DNA of 64,000 nucleotides from Pseudoruegeria sp. HB172150 (GTDB taxonomy: Bacteria; Pseudomonadota; Alphaproteobacteria; Rhodobacterales; Rhodobacteraceae), in assembly GCF_013184805.1 (NCBI RefSeq), contig NZ_JAATNG010000004.1:1-64000 (forward strand). The letters run 5' to 3'. A program made the position numbers and the translations under genes. How positions within the stretch are numbered: position 1 is the stretch's first letter; each line of letters opens with the position of its first letter. The notes under the pieces are model-generated. The model was not told the DNA's origin, made no database searches, and saw only the letters and a program-made list of their open reading frames with translations. Of the stretch, positions 61,159-64,000 are shown one piece after another.

Positions 61159-62661
61159 GTGGGCAACGGCAGAGTCCCGGTACAATTGACGCGCCGCCTG
61201 GTGCTTGGCGGCATAATGGGCAGCGCGGCAGGCGCCGCGCTGGCAGGCGCGCCGGAACGGTCGCTGGTGCCGCTGCCGCGCGATCCGGACCTTGCCCGCG
61301 CGGCGCGGGCGCCGGTGGAGCGGCTGATCAACGCCTCGGGCGTGACCGGGCGCATCGGCTTCATGGTGGCGGATGCAAAGACAGGCGCGGTGCTGGAGGC
61401 GAAGAGCCCGCTGCTGGGCCTGCCGCCGGCGAGCGTGACGAAGGCGATCACGGCGAGCTATGCGCTGGACGCGCTGGGGGCGGACTACCGGTTCACCACG
61501 CGGCTGATCGCGACCGGTCCGGTGCAGGACGGCACGGTAAAGGGCGACCTTGTACTAGTGGGCGGCGGCGATCCCGGTCTGGACACCGACGCGCTGGCCG
61601 AGATGGCGGCGCAACTCAAGACGGCCGGCATTCACGCGGTGGAGGGCGATTTCAAGGTCTGCTCGGCGACGCTGCCGACGATCCCCGCGATCGACCCGGA
61701 ACAGCCGGAGCATGTGGGGTACAACCCGGCGGTTTCCGGCCTCAACCTGAACTACAACCGGGTGCATTTCGAATGGAAGCGGGAGGGCGGCAGCTATTCC
61801 GTGGCCATGGACGCGCGTGCGCGGAAATACAGCCCACGGGTGCAAATCGCACGGATGCAGGTCGTGGACCGCAAGGGCCCGATCTATACCTATCTCGACG
61901 CCGGCGGCGCCGATGAATGGACTGTTGCCAGGCCGGCGCTGGGCACGGGCGGCAGCCGCTGGCTGCCGGTCCGCAAGCCCGAGGCCTATGCGGCAGAGGT
62001 GTTTCAGACGCTGGCCCGGAGTCACGGCATCGTGCTGTCGGCGCCGGTCTTCCTGGGCGCGGTGCCGGAGGGCACGACCCTGGTGGCGCGCGAAAGCGAG
62101 CCGCTGAAGGAAATCCTGCGCGAAATGCTGAAATACTCCACCAACCTGACGGCGGAGGTCGCGGGGCTGACCGCTTCGGAAGCGCGCGGCGTCCATCCCG
62201 AGACGCTGATGGAAAGCGCCGGGGAGATGAGCCTGTGGGCGCGGCGTGCATTGGGTGCGCGGCACGCGGCGCTGGTCGACCATTCGGGGCTTGGCGACGC
62301 GTCCCGCCTGTCGGCGCGCGACATGGTGCAGGCGCTGCTGGCGGCGCGCAGGAACGGTGTGCTGCCGGGACTGATGAAGGAAATTCCGCTGCGCAACGAC
62401 AACGGTGATGTGGTCGCGAACCATCCGGTGAAGGTGCGCGCCAAGACCGGAACGCTGAATTTCGTAAGCGCGCTGGCGGGGTACATATCTACCTCGAGCG
62501 GGCGCGAACTGGTCTTCGCCTATTTCAGCGCGGATCTGGAACAGCGAGCCGACGCGCCGGACGAGGAGGAGATCCCGGAAGGCGCGCGCCCATGGAAGAA
62601 CCGCTCGCGCAACCTGCAGCAGGCGCTGATCGAGCGCTGGGGGAACGAGTTCGCGGTGTAG
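61159..62661 (+). CDS. dacB: D-Ala-D-Ala carboxypeptidase/endopeptidase (PBP4, DacB family)
   Basis: 500 residues from GTG 61159, which has GAGAAGG nine bases upstream; GTG 61132 also opens the frame. TRRLVLGGIMGSAAGAALA is a signal with a twin-arginine look. The three penicillin-binding motifs are ASVTK (SxxK), YSTN (SxN) and AKTGT (KTG), with the large insert of class C PBPs between the first two. It trims or cleaves peptidoglycan peptides in the periplasm. Confidence 0.93.
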   Translation: MGNGRVPVQLTRRLVLGGIMGSAAGAALAGAPERSLVPLPRDPDLARAARAPVERLINASGVTGRIGFMVADAKTGAVLEAKSPLLGLPPASVTKAITASYALDALGADYRFTTRLIATGPVQDGTVKGDLVLVGGGDPGLDTDALAEMAAQLKTAGIHAVEGDFKVCSATLPTIPAIDPEQPEHVGYNPAVSGLNLNYNRVHFEWKREGGSYSVAMDARARKYSPRVQIARMQVVDRKGPIYTYLDAGGADEWTVARPALGTGGSRWLPVRKPEAYAAEVFQTLARSHGIVLSAPVFLGAVPEGTTLVARESEPLKEILREMLKYSTNLTAEVAGLTASEARGVHPETLMESAGEMSLWARRALGARHAALVDHSGLGDASRLSARDMVQALLAARRNGVLPGLMKEIPLRNDNGDVVANHPVKVRAKTGTLNFVSALAGYISTSSGRELVFAYFSADLEQRADAPDEEEIPEGARPWKNRSRNLQQALIERWGNEFAV

Positions 62662-62713
62662 GGCCGCGATACTGCAACCGGGTCACCAACGCGGACCGGA
62701 TGGCTCGGCTGCG

Positions 62714-63136
62714 TCAGATCTGCAGGTGACGGGCCCGGGCGCCGCGTTCAATGGCGGCGGCGTGCAGTCGGTCGATGCGCAGCTCGTAACGAATCTCGGC
62801 CAGGAACTGTAGCTCGCTTTCGCCAAGCAGCCCGTCGGACGCGGCAACGTCGCAGGCCAGTGCATAGGCCGTTTCCCACAGCTTGTCGGGCAGGTTTTCC
62901 CGGACGAGGCCGAACAGGGCGTCCAGCCCGTCTTCTTCGCTGAACAGGTCGAATACGGTTTCCGACACGTTCTTCAGCCGGTCCTTGTCGTATTCGGCGA
63001 AGACCGGCAGGTGGTCGAGAATCGATTCGATCGACACCAGCTCCGCTGTGCGGATGTTCTGATCCGACGCGGAGATCGCAATCATCACGGCGACGAGGCA
63101 GTCCTGGGGCGACAGGGTATGTTCGGACTCGGACAC
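62714..63136 (-). CDS. TerB-family protein
   Basis: 140 residues from GTG 63136, with AAAAGG upstream. The helical pattern LVAVMIAISASDQNIRTAEL, then LWETAYALACDVAASDGLLGESE and LAEIRYELRID with acidic residues in two DG/D positions matches TerB/DjlA N-terminal domains, which bind metal. It is not next to other ter genes, so tellurite resistance is not implied. It is divergent from lysS. Confidence 0.82.
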   Translation of the reverse strand: MSESEHTLSPQDCLVAVMIAISASDQNIRTAELVSIESILDHLPVFAEYDKDRLKNVSETVFDLFSEEDGLDALFGLVRENLPDKLWETAYALACDVAASDGLLGESELQFLAEIRYELRIDRLHAAAIERGARARHLQI

Positions 63137-63257
63137 TGGATAAGCCTTTTGCTGCAGTGCGGATGGCCGTGTAAATATTGACCTAGGCAGGGCGGGGCAA
63201 TAGGGAGTGACGTCCCGGGGACAGAGGGTTTGCCCCGACTTCAGATGAGAGAATGAC

Positions 63258-64000
63258 ATGTCCGATCTGCGCGAAGCCGCAATGACGTCCAAGGCCTGGC
63301 CCTTCGAAGAAGCGCGCCGGGTGTTGAAACGTTATGAAAAGGCGCCGCCGGAGAAGGGACATGTGCTGTTCGAGACCGGATACGGGCCGTCTGGCCTGCC
63401 GCATATCGGGACATTCGGCGAGGTCCTGCGCACCACGATGATCCGGCGCGCGTTCGAGGTGATCTCGGACATTCCGACGCGGCTGATCTGCTTTTCCGAC
63501 GATCTCGACGGGATGCGGAAGGTGCCGGGCAACGTGCCGAACCAGGACATGCTGCGCGAGCATCTGCAGAAGCCGCTGACCTCGGTGCCGGATCCGTTCG
63601 AAGAATTCCCCAGCTTCGGCGACCACAACAACGCTATGCTGCGCCGGTTCCTCGACACTTTCGGCTTCGAGTACGAGTTCTACTCGGCGACCGAGTTCTA
63701 CAGGTCCGGCCAGTTCGACGAGGTGCTGCTGCGCGCCTGCGAACGCTATGACGCCATCATGAAAGTGATGCTGAAGTCGTTGCGCGAGGAGCGGCAGCAG
63801 ACCTATTCGATCTTCCTGCCGATCCACCCGGAGACGGGGCGCGTGCTGTATGTTCCGCTGAAGAACGTGGACGCGGTGCGGGGCGAGATCACCTTTGACG
63901 ACGAGACGGGCCGCGAATGGACGCTGCCGGTCACCGGCGGTCAGGTAAAGCTGCAATGGAAGCCGGATTTCGGCGCGCGCTGGGCGGCGCTGGGCGTTGA
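63258..64000 (+). CDS. lysS: Lysyl-tRNA synthetase, class I, N-terminal part
   Basis: 247 residues of a gene that runs off the right edge. [19 protein letters not shown] carries the HIGH-like motif (HIGT), and [20 protein letters not shown] is the conserved neighbouring segment of archaeal-type class I LysRS, an enzyme also used by many alphaproteobacteria in place of the class II form. It joins lysine to tRNA-Lys. ATG 63258 is preceded by GAGAGAATG-type purines. Confidence 0.93.
   Translation, partial: MSDLREAAMTSKAWPFEEARRVLKRYEKAPPEKGHVLFETGYGPSGLPHIGTFGEVLRTTMIRRAFEVISDIPTRLICFSDDLDGMRKVPGNVPNQDMLREHLQKPLTSVPDPFEEFPSFGDHNNAMLRRFLDTFGFEYEFYSATEFYRSGQFDEVLLRACERYDAIMKVMLKSLREERQQTYSIFLPIHPETGRVLYVPLKNVDAVRGEITFDDETGREWTLPVTGGQVKLQWKPDFGARWAALGV

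Overview
The window looks like chromosomal DNA of a GC-rich alphaproteobacterium, most likely a member of the Rhodobacterales. The host genes support this: a class I (archaeal-type) lysyl-tRNA synthetase, YbjN-ProC-CsaA, CspA, EttA, a DUF1127-like small protein and a GTA-type three-TM holin fold in the phage. The assignment is inferred from gene content and protein style; no database search was possible.

Layout. 1-403 is the 3' end of a host membrane dipeptidase gene. 885-4628 is one long, visibly AT-richer gene for a 1247-residue protein with a nuclease-like N-terminus. About 4.8-39.5 kb is a nearly complete Mu-like transposable prophage. Its early part has a leftward repressor facing a rightward regulator across a 37-bp near-perfect palindrome, then a ParB-like protein, MuA-type transposase (D267/D332/E384), MuB-type ATPase, small regulators, DUF3164, GemA and a Mor-type activator. 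Next come lysis genes (GH24 endolysin, holin), Mu-type packaging and head genes (gp25-, gp26- and gp27-like proteins, large terminase, portal, F-like, G-like, protease/scaffold, major head protein), and a non-contractile tail module (tail tube, frameshifted chaperone pair, tape measure, DUF1833, NlpC/P60, tip protein, two fibres). No sheath gene is present, so the virion should be a siphovirus with a Mu-type head. Most phage genes overlap by 1-8 bases (ATGA/GTGA), which implies long coupled operons.

Accessory items within the prophage are a DNA adenine methylase between terminase and portal, a DUF1653-like protein, a probable Acb2/Tad1-family anti-defence protein (25665-25922) and a C-terminal SGNH hydrolase on the main fibre. 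If the 885-4628 gene is phage cargo, the element carries both a possible defence nuclease and an anti-defence sponge. The right end has two direct repeats that look like transposase sites; the left end could not be fixed.

39.6-64 kb is ordinary host sequence: ybjN, proC, csaA-like, tdk, hydrolases, a HupE/DUF4198 metal-uptake pair, parA-like, cspA, ettA, an AraC/SDR divergent pair, an RTX-type secreted protein, a DUF1127-like gene preceded by a 14-codon leader peptide and an attenuator-like structure, a MarR-GNAT fusion with an 18-bp palindrome, nadD, dacB, a TerB-like gene and the start of lysS. A single AT-rich membrane-protein gene (51307-52410) stands out as a recent arrival.
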